From Alphaproteobacteria bacterium (lineage in GTDB: Bacteria > Pseudomonadota > Alphaproteobacteria > Micavibrionales > Micavibrionaceae), in NCBI GenBank assembly GCA_020442505.1, contig JAGRJZ010000003.1, positions 1-15,170 on the forward strand: a stretch of DNA of 15,170 nucleotides, written 5' to 3'. A model generated the notes under the pieces. It was not told the origin of the DNA. It searched no databases and worked only from the letters and a program-made list of their open reading frames with translations. The position numbers and the translations under genes are program-made. Shown here one piece after another: positions 1-8,210 of this stretch (position 1 is its first letter; every line of letters starts with the position of its first letter).

Positions 1-1829
1 ACGCGCAGGGCGAGGACGTGGTGGCAGGCATTCGCACCCCACAGTCCCTGACGATCAAGGGGAAGGAAAAAGACGGCAGCGCTCTGCCCGCGATGGAGGA
101 AACCATGCCGAGCGTCTTCCGCCAGCTCGACGCGGTGCGGGAAACGCTGGAAGCGCATTACCGCGACATGCAGGACATCGAATTTACGGTTCAGCAGGGT
201 ACGCTTTATATGCTTCAGACGCGGACCGGCAAACGTACGACGGCCGCGGCGCTAAAGATTGCGGTGGACATGGTGGCGGAAGGCCTGGTCACGAAGGAGG
301 AGGCGTTGCTCCGGATCGATCCGCAAGGGCTCGACCAGCTGCTTCATCCGACATTGGATCCGCAGGCCGACAAGACGATTTTGGCGAAGGGGCTCGCGGC
401 CTCCCCCGGCGCGGCCAGCGGCGCGATCGTCTTCAGCGCCGACGAGGCCGAAGCGCAGGCGGCGGACGGAAAGAAGGTCGTTCTGTGCCGTCAGGAAACC
501 TCACCCGAGGATATTCACGGCATGCACGCCGCGCAGGGGATTTTGACCACGCGCGGGGGGATGACCTCCCACGCGGCCGTTGTGGCCCGTGGGATGGGCA
601 CGCCCTGCGTCGCCGGGGCCGGGACGATCCGTATCGACTACGCGGCGCAGACGATGGTCGTGGGCGATGTTGTCCTGAAGGCCGGGGAGACGATCACGAT
701 CGACGGCGCGACGGGGGAGGTCATGAAAGGCGCTGTGCCGACGATCCAGCCCGAATTGTCGGGCGATTTCGGAACCGTTATGGGGTGGGCCGACGCGATT
801 CGGCGGATGAAGATTCGCGCCAACGCCGAAACCCCGGCCGACGCCCAGGTCGCGCTTGATTTCGGGGCGGAGGGGATCGGACTGTGCCGCACGGAGCATA
901 TGTTCTTCGACCCCGACCGGATCCAGAACGTGCGGGAAATGATCGTCGCAACCAGCGCACAATATCGCCGCGCAGCGTTGGAAAAGCTTTTGCCGGCGCA
1001 GCGGGACGACTTCACGCAGCTTTTCAAAATCATGGCCGGGCGGCCGGTGACGATCCGCTTGCTCGATCCGCCTTTGCACGAGTTCTTGCCCCAAACGGAC
1101 AAGGATATCGCGGCGTTTTCCCAGGCGAGCGGGATCGAGGAACGCCGTGTGCGGGAGCGCTTGAGCGCTTTGCATGAAATGAACCCGATGCTAGGGCATC
1201 GCGGGTGTCGTCTGGGGATTAGTTTCCCCGAAATTTACGAGATGCAGGTCCGCGCGATTTTGGAAGCCGCGCTGGCGGCAGGCGCCGGGACCGCGCCGGA
1301 GATCATGATTCCTCTGATCGCCACGGCGGCGGAGTTTTCACTGATGAAAGAGCTGGTGGACGAAACGGCGGAAGAGGTCTTCGCGCAGGCCGGCGGCGAA
1401 CGCTGCGCCTATATGGTCGGGACGATGATCGAGCTGCCCCGTGCGGCTTTGACGGCGGACGATGTCTCCGGGGCGGGCGCGGAGTTTTTCAGCTTCGGCA
1501 CCAACGATCTGACGCAGACGGCTTTGGGCCTCTCGCGCGACGATGCCGGACAATTCCTGCCGGCTTATGTCGAGCGAGGCGTCTTTGCCAGGGACCCGTT
1601 CGTGACGATCGATCGGGACGGGGTCGGGCAGCTCGTCAATATCGCGGTTGAAAAGGGTCGTGCCGCTCGGCCTGATCTGAAGCTGGGGATCTGCGGAGAG
1701 CATGGCGGGGATCCGGCCTCTATCGGGTTTTTCGAGGAATCCGGGTTGGATTACGTATCCTGTTCTCCGTATCGCGTTCCGATCGCGCGCCTCGCCGCCG
1801 CGCAGGCGACAATCCAGAGTGGTAAATAG
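1..1829 (+). CDS. ppdK: Pyruvate, phosphate dikinase, C-terminal part (5' end outside window)
   Basis: Interconverts pyruvate, ATP and phosphate with PEP, AMP and pyrophosphate in the cytoplasm. The frame is open to the left edge, with codons starting at base 3. The first residues (AQGEDVVAGIRTPQ) match the conserved end of the N-terminal nucleotide-binding domain, so the GTG at 18 is internal. About 608 of the roughly 880 residues usual for the family are present. Visible in order: the swivelling phosphohistidine domain with GGMTSHAAVVARG (catalytic His codon at 570-572), the DGATGEV segment, then the PEP/pyruvate TIM barrel with GLCRTEHMFF, FGTNDLTQ and GICGEHGG (catalytic Cys codon at 1692-1694). 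No frameshift is seen and the key residues are intact. PEP synthase and PTS enzyme I share the fold, but the FGTNDLTQ and CGEHGG context and the RTPQ junction fit PPDK. The TAG stop lies 41 bases before the next gene on the same strand, with no terminator visible between them. Confidence 0.96.
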   Translation, partial: AQGEDVVAGIRTPQSLTIKGKEKDGSALPAMEETMPSVFRQLDAVRETLEAHYRDMQDIEFTVQQGTLYMLQTRTGKRTTAAALKIAVDMVAEGLVTKEEALLRIDPQGLDQLLHPTLDPQADKTILAKGLAASPGAASGAIVFSADEAEAQAADGKKVVLCRQETSPEDIHGMHAAQGILTTRGGMTSHAAVVARGMGTPCVAGAGTIRIDYAAQTMVVGDVVLKAGETITIDGATGEVMKGAVPTIQPELSGDFGTVMGWADAIRRMKIRANAETPADAQVALDFGAEGIGLCRTEHMFFDPDRIQNVREMIVATSAQYRRAALEKLLPAQRDDFTQLFKIMAGRPVTIRLLDPPLHEFLPQTDKDIAAFSQASGIEERRVRERLSALHEMNPMLGHRGCRLGISFPEIYEMQVRAILEAALAAGAGTAPEIMIPLIATAAEFSLMKELVDETAEEVFAQAGGERCAYMVGTMIELPRAALTADDVSGAGAEFFSFGTNDLTQTALGLSRDDAGQFLPAYVERGVFARDPFVTIDRDGVGQLVNIAVEKGRAARPDLKLGICGEHGGDPASIGFFEESGLDYVSCSPYRVPIARLAAAQATIQSGK

Positions 1830-1870
1830 GGCGTAGCCTTCCAGGGGATCATGGTGTAGATTGGTTTGTT

Positions 1871-3331
1871 ATGAAGGGCGCTTTTCTCGTTTTTATCTCT
1901 TGTTTGGCCTTGTCCGCTCCGGCATGGGCGGAGGAGCCGGCCTTGCCCGCGGGGTTGGGCGGCGTGCCGCCTTCCTCCTCTGAGCCTTCTTTGCCCGCAG
2001 GATTGGGCGGTGGGGACGAGCCTCTCCTGCCGGCCGGTCTGGAGACTGCGCAAACGGCCGAAGAAGAGGAACCGGATCCGTTTTTTACGGAGGAAGATTT
2101 CGAAGAGCGGACAGGTTGGAACGACGCACTACCGTTCGATCTGTCGGGTTTCTGGGAGGCGCGGGCCGGGCGCAGGCTGCAATCCGATTCGTATGAAAAG
2201 GACGCCTCTCTCGGAGAGACCCGCTTGCAGCTTCAGGCGGATAAGGATTTCGGGCCTTTCGCATCGCGCGTAACGGCCGATTTTCTCTACGATCCGGTCT
2301 TGAACCGCCACCGGATTAATCTGGACGACGGGGCCGGTTGGCTGGATTTGCGGGAAGCCTGGGCCTCTTTCTCCCCGCTCGATTTTATGGACGTGAAAGC
2401 CGGGCGGCAGATTTTAACCTGGGGCACCGGGGATCTGGTTTTTATCAACGATCTGTTTCCCAAGGACTGGAACGCCTTTTTCATCGGGCGGGACGTGGAA
2501 TATTTGAAGGCGCCGTCGGATGCGTTGAAGACCTCCGTATTCAGCGGCTTTGCGAATCTCGACGTGGTCTACACGCCGAATTTCGACGCGGATCGGGGGA
2601 TCGACGGTCGGCGGATTTCCTTTTATAACGGGAATTTGGGCCGGCTTTCCGGGCGGGATTTCCCGGTCATACCGGACCGGCGCGGGAATTGGTTCGCCGA
2701 GGACGAAGTCGCACTGCGGCTGTATCGGAACTTCGAGGCGTTCGAAACCGCGCTCTACTATTACGATGGATACTGGAAATCTCCCGCGGGCCAGACGGCC
2801 GGGGGGGTGGCGACCTATCCCGGGCTACGCGCGGTGGGGGCGTCGATCCGCGGCCCGATTTTTCAGGGGATCGGGAATCTGGAGACCGGCTATTACGACA
2901 GCAAGGACGATCCGGACGGAAACAATCCCTTGATCCGTAATGCGGAATACCGGTTTCTGGCGGGGTACGAGCAAGAAATCGCGACCGAATTGACGGCCGG
3001 GCTGCAATATTATCTGGAGCGGATCGATAGCTATGACGCCTATCGCGCGACGCTTCCGACAGGTGCGTTTCAGAGGGATAAGAATCGCCATATGATCACG
3101 CTGCGCCTGACGAAGCGGATGATGGACCAGAATTTGACCGCGTCGCTTTTTACGTTCTGGAGCCCTTCGGACGACGACGGTTATGTGCGCCCGAAAATCA
3201 ACTATAAACTAAACGACCAATGGACCGTCGAAGCGGGTGGAAACGTCTTTTTCGGCGACGATCGCCGGACGTTTTTCTCCCAGTTCGAGGATAACTCAAA
3301 CGCCTATGTCAGTATGCGGTATAGTTTTTAG
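1871..3331 (+). CDS. Predicted outer-membrane beta-barrel protein (DUF1302/alginate-export-like)
   Basis: The 486-residue product starts with a clear Sec signal peptide (MKGAFLVFISCLALSAPAWA, cleavage before EE). An acidic, proline-rich linker follows with three EPxLPAGL repeats (residues 22-57). The rest shows alternating polar and hydrophobic strands rich in Tyr, Trp and Phe, and ends in YVSMRYSF. A C-terminal Phe after an amphipathic strand is the usual Bam recognition signal for outer-membrane barrels. The segment around residues 159-200 (LREAWASFSP, GRQILTWGTGD, NDLFPKDW) resembles DUF1302 or alginate-export-type barrels, but I could not fix the family. The role (porin, export channel or structural) is unknown. 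The ATG at 1871 is chosen because it starts the signal peptide directly; no strong Shine-Dalgarno sequence is visible. It probably reads on from ppdK, 41 bases upstream. Its stop is 17 bases from the stop of the convergent usher-like gene. Confidence 0.85.
   Translation: MKGAFLVFISCLALSAPAWAEEPALPAGLGGVPPSSSEPSLPAGLGGGDEPLLPAGLETAQTAEEEEPDPFFTEEDFEERTGWNDALPFDLSGFWEARAGRRLQSDSYEKDASLGETRLQLQADKDFGPFASRVTADFLYDPVLNRHRINLDDGAGWLDLREAWASFSPLDFMDVKAGRQILTWGTGDLVFINDLFPKDWNAFFIGRDVEYLKAPSDALKTSVFSGFANLDVVYTPNFDADRGIDGRRISFYNGNLGRLSGRDFPVIPDRRGNWFAEDEVALRLYRNFEAFETALYYYDGYWKSPAGQTAGGVATYPGLRAVGASIRGPIFQGIGNLETGYYDSKDDPDGNNPLIRNAEYRFLAGYEQEIATELTAGLQYYLERIDSYDAYRATLPTGAFQRDKNRHMITLRLTKRMMDQNLTASLFTFWSPSDDDGYVRPKINYKLNDQWTVEAGGNVFFGDDRRTFFSQFEDNSNAYVSMRYSF
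1934..2041 (+). repeat. Three in-frame copies of an EPxLPAGL motif
   Basis: Just after the signal peptide of the barrel protein the motif EPALPAGLGG, EPSLPAGLGG, EPLLPAGLET occurs three times, with the Leu of LPAGL at residues 25, 41 and 53. The DNA copies (ttgcccgc at 1943 and 1991, a diverged copy at 2027) differ at third positions, so the peptide looks conserved rather than freshly duplicated. It sits in the periplasm-facing N-terminal linker and could be a binding peptide for a partner. That role is inference. Confidence 0.75.
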
Positions 3332-3348
3332 GCGGGGGAAGGGCCGTA

Positions 3349-6165
3349 TCAAATACCGCTGAGCGTTTTCTGCATCTTTTTGAGCGTACCGACAATGGCT
3401 GTGTAGCGGCCATATTGCGCTTCCGGCGCCAGGGCCGCAAAACGCCTCGCGTTCTTCACGTCTTCCTTTTCCAGCAAATCAAGATCGGTGCCGTAAAGAA
3501 ACAGATTCTCCGGCGTGATACTGACGGCCTGCGCCACGAGATTCACGTCCAGCGCGGGATCGGCTCGGACCGTGTAATCCCCGGGTTTCACCTGTTCGAA
3601 CGTGTAAAACCCGTCGAAGCCGGTCATGGATTCCTTGACCACGGCGCCTTGCGCATCGACCAGTTGCAGCCGCAGGCCAGGAACAGACTTCCCGTTTTCA
3701 AAGAAGGCCGTCCCGTCGATCAACCCGGCTTCGACCAGCGGGATTCTGACCCCTTGGGCGACCCCGGGACGCAACAAAACCCGATATCCGTCCTTCATCG
3801 GGACCAGAAACGGGTTCTCGGCGGAGCCGGGATCGAAGGTCAAAGCCGCGTAATCGCCCGCTTCCGACTGGACATCGGTCAGGTATCCTTCGTCGTCCGC
3901 CGTCACGGTTTTCCGATCGTTCAGCAAAAGGCGCGTATCGGGAACCGGCTCATCCCCCGCATCAAAAACGCCGTCGAGGTTCTTGTCTAAAAAGACATGG
4001 CCATAGAGAGCGTTTTGCAGCCGCTGGCTGCGGCTGCTGGCGATGTAACGGCCGTCCTTTCCGAACGGGGCCAGAGAGGTCGACGCCCGCAGAGCTATTT
4101 TATAGCCGTCGTCCTTTTGCCAGTTTGTTTGTACCCCGCCCAGAAACGTCCCGAAATCGTAGTTGATATTGGCGCCGATTTTCGAGCGGTCGTCCTGGAG
4201 ATCCTGCCCGACGGTGAGCCCTGCGCTTAATTTGCTGGACGGGCGGTAGAGAATGTCGGCGGTGAACTCGTCCAAAGCGAAATCGGGCCGTACGTCGTAA
4301 TCCAGGATTGATCGTAACTGCCATTCACGGTTGATCCGCCAGCTTCCGTCCAGACGCCCGCGCACGGTCGATAGCTGGCGATCCCGTAGGGTCGTGCGTA
4401 AATTGCTTCCGGCGCGGAAATCTCCGTGGGAAATTGTCTGACCGACCTGCAGCGTGCTGGTTTCCAGGCCGTTGGCGCGTTTTTGATGCAGGGCGGAAAC
4501 GTTAAAACCTGTGGGGCCCAGCGGCGTTTTGATTCGCTTGCTCGCGCGGAACTGGGCGTCGAGGGTTCGCGCGGATTCATCATAACCGGCACGATCGCTC
4601 TCGAAATCGTGGAACAGCGCGGTTCTGAGATTCAGGTTCCATCCTTTTAAACTTGTGGAGGCACGCCCGTCGATCCCGTACCCGCCGCCGATCTGGTTAT
4701 AGGCCTCGAGCTTACCCGTCACCGGCCCGAGGGAGGTGTTTACTCCCGCGGTCAGATATTGTTTTTCGCCTTCCCGGGTCATGCTTTTGCTGGCGCTTCC
4801 GAAAACCGTTAGGTTCCGGCTCAGGCCATGGGTGACCATTCCGCTATAGGCGATTCCGTTGTTTTGGGCGTTATCAGTTGTATCAAGCGGGACGAAATCC
4901 CTCGACGTGTCGACCAGGCTTGCCTCGTAGAACGTTTCACCGGGGGCGGCGAGGCTGCTGCCGATCCGGTATTCCTCGTTCCGTTCTTCGACCTGCCCCT
5001 GGGGCCCGTAGAGAACCGTCCGGATTTTGTTTCCCCCCGCCTGAAGTTGAACGGAGTCGAAGCGATATTGGCCGGTTTCTCCCACGATGCCGAAATCGAT
5101 CAACTCGTTATTGCGGTAGATTTCTATTTCCCAGCCGGGGGTTGCCGTTCCCTCGATCGTGACTTCGTCGAAAACCTGACGGCGCTTTAACGGGCGGGAA
5201 GACACGGAAACGCCTCGCCCGGCATTGGAGCCTCTGATCCACTCGGATGTGCGGGCGCTGACGTCGCCGATGCTCAGATTGCGAACGCCCAGCGGCATTG
5301 TCTCCGCCCCGAAGGCCTGCCGCTCCAAAGTCAGGCGCAGCTGATCCGGCAGATCGATTTCCCCGTCGCGATACCCCAGATTCATGCTGTAATCCGCAGA
5401 AAAGCCGAGCAGGTCGTTTTTCCCCGCCAAAAACAGCCGGGCGTCTTCCCTTTTCTCGGCGTCGTTCCAGCTGGCGTCGCTCGTCAGATCAATGATCGGC
5501 GGGCTATAGAGACGATAAGGGTTTTGGACGTTTTGAAAGCCGGTGAAATCAATCTCGTCCGTATGTTTGTTTAGAAATGATTCGTGTTTCTTTTCTCGCT
5601 CTTCCTTCAGTTCGTAGGGCAGTTTATAGGCCGTGCCGACATTCAACCGCAGCGCCCCCATATCGATCGTCAGATCAAGCGGCCATATCCGGTTCAGGAC
5701 GTCGGCGCGCACGTAAACATCGCCAAATCCGCCGCCCTGGTCCTGCACAAAAATATCCTCCGGCTGCAACGGGAACGTCTCCCCGCGTAGCGTATAAGAC
5801 AGGTTTTTAGCGTCGATTAGGAAACGGTTTTCCGGCTCTAAAAACCATCCTTCGATGGTGCCGTGACGCAGATTCGTCTCCGCAGAAAAACCAACTATTC
5901 GTGCAAGATCACCCGCAGGTAAATACTGCGCGTCGTCTTCAAAGGACTGAAATCCCAGAATTGCCGGGGCAAGCAACGTGTCGTGCCGCCGTGCTTCCAG
6001 AATAAGCTCGAACCGTTCGGAGGTCGTATCACCGGGACGGAGTTCTTCGACGCTGCGCGCATAGGCGGGGGGAGAGCTCATGACAAAACCACCTATGCCG
6101 ACCGCAGCGAGAAAGAGGGCCGTAAACAGACGACTACGGGAGCGTTGCAAACAAAAAGCGGTCAT
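3349..6165 (-). CDS. Usher-like outer-membrane protein with SdrD-type and carboxypeptidase-regulatory-like domains
   Basis: About 938 residues from the chosen start. Residues 1-36 form a signal peptide (MTAFCLQRSRSRLF, a hydrophobic core, then PPAYA). An N-terminal region precedes an Ig-like or usher-plug-like segment (about 335-395: VTIEGTATPGWEIEIYRNNE, then GGNKIRTVLYGPQG). Next come some 300 residues of alternating strands typical of an outer-membrane barrel. An SdrD-B-like motif follows (722-735, GHVFLDKNLDGVFD), then a carboxypeptidase-regulatory-like beta sandwich (about 815-870, with VPGLRLQL and TGFDGFYTFEQVKPGDY). This architecture occurs in usher-like proteins that export or anchor surface fibres, but no chaperone or pilin gene is adjacent. 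The frame extends to ATGs at 6198 and 6309, 12 bases after the mnmC stop. The ATG at 6165 is preferred because it begins a proper signal peptide and lies downstream of a candidate promoter at 6200-6228. No clear Shine-Dalgarno sequence supports any start. Confidence 0.72.
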   Translation of the reverse strand: MTAFCLQRSRSRLFTALFLAAVGIGGFVMSSPPAYARSVEELRPGDTTSERFELILEARRHDTLLAPAILGFQSFEDDAQYLPAGDLARIVGFSAETNLRHGTIEGWFLEPENRFLIDAKNLSYTLRGETFPLQPEDIFVQDQGGGFGDVYVRADVLNRIWPLDLTIDMGALRLNVGTAYKLPYELKEEREKKHESFLNKHTDEIDFTGFQNVQNPYRLYSPPIIDLTSDASWNDAEKREDARLFLAGKNDLLGFSADYSMNLGYRDGEIDLPDQLRLTLERQAFGAETMPLGVRNLSIGDVSARTSEWIRGSNAGRGVSVSSRPLKRRQVFDEVTIEGTATPGWEIEIYRNNELIDFGIVGETGQYRFDSVQLQAGGNKIRTVLYGPQGQVEERNEEYRIGSSLAAPGETFYEASLVDTSRDFVPLDTTDNAQNNGIAYSGMVTHGLSRNLTVFGSASKSMTREGEKQYLTAGVNTSLGPVTGKLEAYNQIGGGYGIDGRASTSLKGWNLNLRTALFHDFESDRAGYDESARTLDAQFRASKRIKTPLGPTGFNVSALHQKRANGLETSTLQVGQTISHGDFRAGSNLRTTLRDRQLSTVRGRLDGSWRINREWQLRSILDYDVRPDFALDEFTADILYRPSSKLSAGLTVGQDLQDDRSKIGANINYDFGTFLGGVQTNWQKDDGYKIALRASTSLAPFGKDGRYIASSRSQRLQNALYGHVFLDKNLDGVFDAGDEPVPDTRLLLNDRKTVTADDEGYLTDVQSEAGDYAALTFDPGSAENPFLVPMKDGYRVLLRPGVAQGVRIPLVEAGLIDGTAFFENGKSVPGLRLQLVDAQGAVVKESMTGFDGFYTFEQVKPGDYTVRADPALDVNLVAQAVSITPENLFLYGTDLDLLEKEDVKNARRFAALAPEAQYGRYTAIVGTLKKMQKTLSGI

Positions 6166-6199
6166 GAGAGCAAAAGACAGGGTTAAATTTATCCCCATA

Positions 6200-6228
6200 T
6201 TTATAGCATAGAGAACGCGAATTCCCAA
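6200..6228 (-). promoter_or_regulatory. Candidate sigma70-type promoter for the usher-like gene
   Basis: Read on the minus strand: TTGGGA (6228-6223), a 17-base spacer, then TATAAA (6205-6200). Transcription would begin near 6193 and give a leader of about 28 bases to the ATG at 6165. The element is in an AT-rich patch between mnmC and the usher-like gene. If real, it lets this gene be expressed apart from mnmC and makes the upstream ATGs at 6309 and 6198 unlikely starts. Confidence 0.45.
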
Positions 6229-6321
6229 AAAAAATTGTGGATAAAACAATCGCAGCATTTTTGACGGGAGAGCCTTGCTCTCTTTCGCGACACGCAGCAA
6301 AAAAGACATTGACGCGCGCTT

Positions 6322-8133
6322 TCAAGCCGAACGGTTTTTCCGTCTGTTTCGAACGACGAAACGATCGGGCGAGAGGGCCCGGACGGTCTGCGCGCTTTGG
6401 GAAAGAGGCGTTTCGGCGATCAAATCTGCCAACAACGCCGCCCCGGCGAGGCTCGTGATCACGCCGTGCGAACCATGGGCCGTACTCACGTAGAGACCGG
6501 GCGCGTCCGGCACCGCGCCGATCACGGGAAAGCGATCTTTGGACGCGGTGCGTAAGCCCGCCTGGCCACCGATAATTTCTGCACCTTCGGCCAGCGCAGG
6601 CGCATAGCCGGCAAGACCGCGCAGATTGTCACGATCGTCTTCCGGCAAAATTGCGGTATGATCCAACCATTTTTGGAAAGTCGAGCCGACGACATGCACG
6701 CCGTCCTGCGTCGGGGTGAGATACCCTCCGTAACACAAATTGCAGCGAAGCTTTTCCGTCGCCGGTGTCGGAGACAACCATGTGACTTGTCCCCGGACGG
6801 TATGAAGCGGCAGATCCGCCGTCTGTGCAAAGCGCAAGACGCCCGCCCCGCAGGCGAGAATAACGACATCAAAGTCTTCCCCGTTCACGGACCAGGCGGC
6901 GGAACTCGATCTCGTCAGGGTCGTTACCGGAGAGACCAGACACACCGTCGTTTCGGCCGCGTACAGCGCGCACAGCGCGGCAGGATGAACGACCCCGCCC
7001 CCGGGAAGCCACAAGGCCGGATACGTCAGCGAAACCCCCGCAAGAACGGAGGCTTCCGCCGCGTCCACAAGACGAACGGCATCGGCGGGCCACAGACCGC
7101 TTGTCAGGAGGCTCCGAAACCGTTTTTCTTTCGTCTCATCTGTCACGAGATGCAACGTGCCACAGGGGTAAAACCCGCTTTGCGACGGGAGCGTTTTCAG
7201 AACCCGCCCTGCAAACGCGAAGGCGGAGGCGTAAAAATCGGCCATCGGGTTCCTTTGCGCATAAAGCCGGGGATTTAACATTCCGATCCGGTTCCCCGAT
7301 GCGCCGGCGGCAAGAGAACCGGATTCCTCGAACAAGACCGGGTCGTATCCCCGTTGCTGCAAAATATAGGCACAAGCCGTTCCCGCCAATCCGCCGCCGA
7401 TGATGGCGATCTTTTTTAACCTGCCTCTGTGCCTCCGTGATGCGCTTTCCCCGGCAAGAACTCCAACCGTCATGTCTTTTTTTCGGCCGAAGCCTGGCGT
7501 TTTGCGCACTGAAAATCCGGCGGCTTCCAAGCTCCTGCGGACAAATCCGGCGGCTGTGAATGTGGCAAAGGTCGCGCCCGGGGCGCTTAACGCCGCCATG
7601 GCTCGAAACACGGTGTCGGTCCACATTTCCGGGTTTTTGGCGGGTGTAAACCCATCCAGAAACCATGCATCCACCCCGCGCGGCACGATCAGATTCGGCA
7701 GGGCGTCGTTCACGTTGTCGAAGACAAGGGTCAGCGTAACCCGGGAAGTCAAAGATACCCGGTGGAAGCCCGACAGGCGCACGGGATAGGAATCGAGATA
7801 ACGCGCAAGGCGCACGTCTCCTCCTGCGCCCATCGCGTCCTTCATCGGGGAAAGCGCGTTTTTTATATCCGTGGCGGATAACGGATATTTCTCGAACGAC
7901 ACGAAATGAAGGCGCTGGTCGGACGTCGTGGTTTCTTCGAAACGCTGCCAGGCGGCCAGAAGATTCAGCCCCGTGCCGAAACCGGTCTCGGCGATGGTAA
8001 AATGATCCCGGTCTTTCCATGCCGCGGGCAGATCGTTCCCCGCCAAGAACACATGCCGCGTCTCGGCGAGCCCGCCGTCACGCGAAAAGTAAACATCGTC
8101 AAAGCGCGCGCTGTAAAGAGTGTCCCGGGTCAT
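6322..8133 (-). CDS. mnmC: Bifunctional tRNA 5-methylaminomethyl-2-thiouridine biosynthesis protein MnmC
   Basis: Catalyses the last two steps of mnm5s2U34 synthesis at the wobble position of certain tRNAs: FAD-dependent removal of carboxymethyl from cmnm5U, then SAM-dependent methylation. The N-terminal half is the methyltransferase (DUF752), with FDDVYFSRDGG at 11-21, the SAM loop GFGTG at 51-55 and the FLDGFTPAKNPEMW motif. From about residue 239 the oxidoreductase begins with a Rossmann FAD motif (KIAIIGGGLAGTACAY) and continues to GYLTPTQDGVHVVGST and HGSHGVITS near the end. Both halves look intact; 603 residues compare with 668 in E. coli. In-frame ATGs also exist at 8175 and 8217. I chose 8133 because homologues begin shortly before FDDVYFS, and because a candidate promoter (8208-8180) would start transcription near 8173. 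An AGAGG lies about 12 bases upstream, rather far. The gene diverges from the peptidase gene at 8211. Confidence 0.92.
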   Translation of the reverse strand: MTRDTLYSARFDDVYFSRDGGLAETRHVFLAGNDLPAAWKDRDHFTIAETGFGTGLNLLAAWQRFEETTTSDQRLHFVSFEKYPLSATDIKNALSPMKDAMGAGGDVRLARYLDSYPVRLSGFHRVSLTSRVTLTLVFDNVNDALPNLIVPRGVDAWFLDGFTPAKNPEMWTDTVFRAMAALSAPGATFATFTAAGFVRRSLEAAGFSVRKTPGFGRKKDMTVGVLAGESASRRHRGRLKKIAIIGGGLAGTACAYILQQRGYDPVLFEESGSLAAGASGNRIGMLNPRLYAQRNPMADFYASAFAFAGRVLKTLPSQSGFYPCGTLHLVTDETKEKRFRSLLTSGLWPADAVRLVDAAEASVLAGVSLTYPALWLPGGGVVHPAALCALYAAETTVCLVSPVTTLTRSSSAAWSVNGEDFDVVILACGAGVLRFAQTADLPLHTVRGQVTWLSPTPATEKLRCNLCYGGYLTPTQDGVHVVGSTFQKWLDHTAILPEDDRDNLRGLAGYAPALAEGAEIIGGQAGLRTASKDRFPVIGAVPDAPGLYVSTAHGSHGVITSLAGAALLADLIAETPLSQSAQTVRALSPDRFVVRNRRKNRSA

Positions 8134-8156
8134 ATTTTCTGATCGCCTCTTGATCC

Positions 8157-8184
8157 TTTGATCTATCGCGTCCATAGTTATTCT
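8157..8184 (+). promoter_or_regulatory. Weak candidate promoter for the M3 peptidase gene
   Basis: TTTGAT (8157-8162), a 16-base spacer and TATTCT (8179-8184) would place the start of transcription near 8191, inside the palindrome at 8177-8198. The match to consensus is only moderate. The main support is position, in the 77-base gap between divergent genes. Confidence 0.25.
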
Positions 8185-8198
8185 GCAAACAGAATAAC
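8177..8198. promoter_or_regulatory. Perfect 9+9 palindrome between divergent genes, candidate operator
   Basis: GTTATTCTG (8177-8185), spacer CAAA (8186-8189), CAGAATAAC (8190-8198). All nine positions pair. It lies between mnmC (-) and the M3 peptidase (+), overlapping the -10 elements of candidate promoters on both strands, which is the usual place for a dimeric repressor site. It could instead form a hairpin in the peptidase mRNA just ahead of its start codon. No T-run follows, so it is not an intrinsic terminator. I do not recognise it as a known consensus; it lacks the GTTC-N7-GTTC of alphaproteobacterial LexA. Confidence 0.55.
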
Positions 8199-8208
8199 AG
8201 AGAAACAA
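8180..8208 (-). promoter_or_regulatory. Candidate promoter for mnmC
   Basis: On the minus strand TTGTTT (8208-8203), a 17-base spacer and CAGAAT (8185-8180). Transcription would start near 8173, leaving a leader of about 40 bases to the ATG at 8133. The -10 element is inside the palindrome at 8177-8198. Confidence 0.3.
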
Positions 8209-8210
8209 CG

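Noticed and set aside
501..1175. Antisense open frame of 224 codons under ppdK
   Set aside because: It is a shadow of the ppdK codon bias: Arg/His/Pro-rich, no domain, and the sense strand carries all conserved PPDK motifs.
3332..3348. A shared bidirectional terminator between the convergent barrel and usher-like genes
   Set aside because: The 17-base gap contains no inverted repeat and no T-run.
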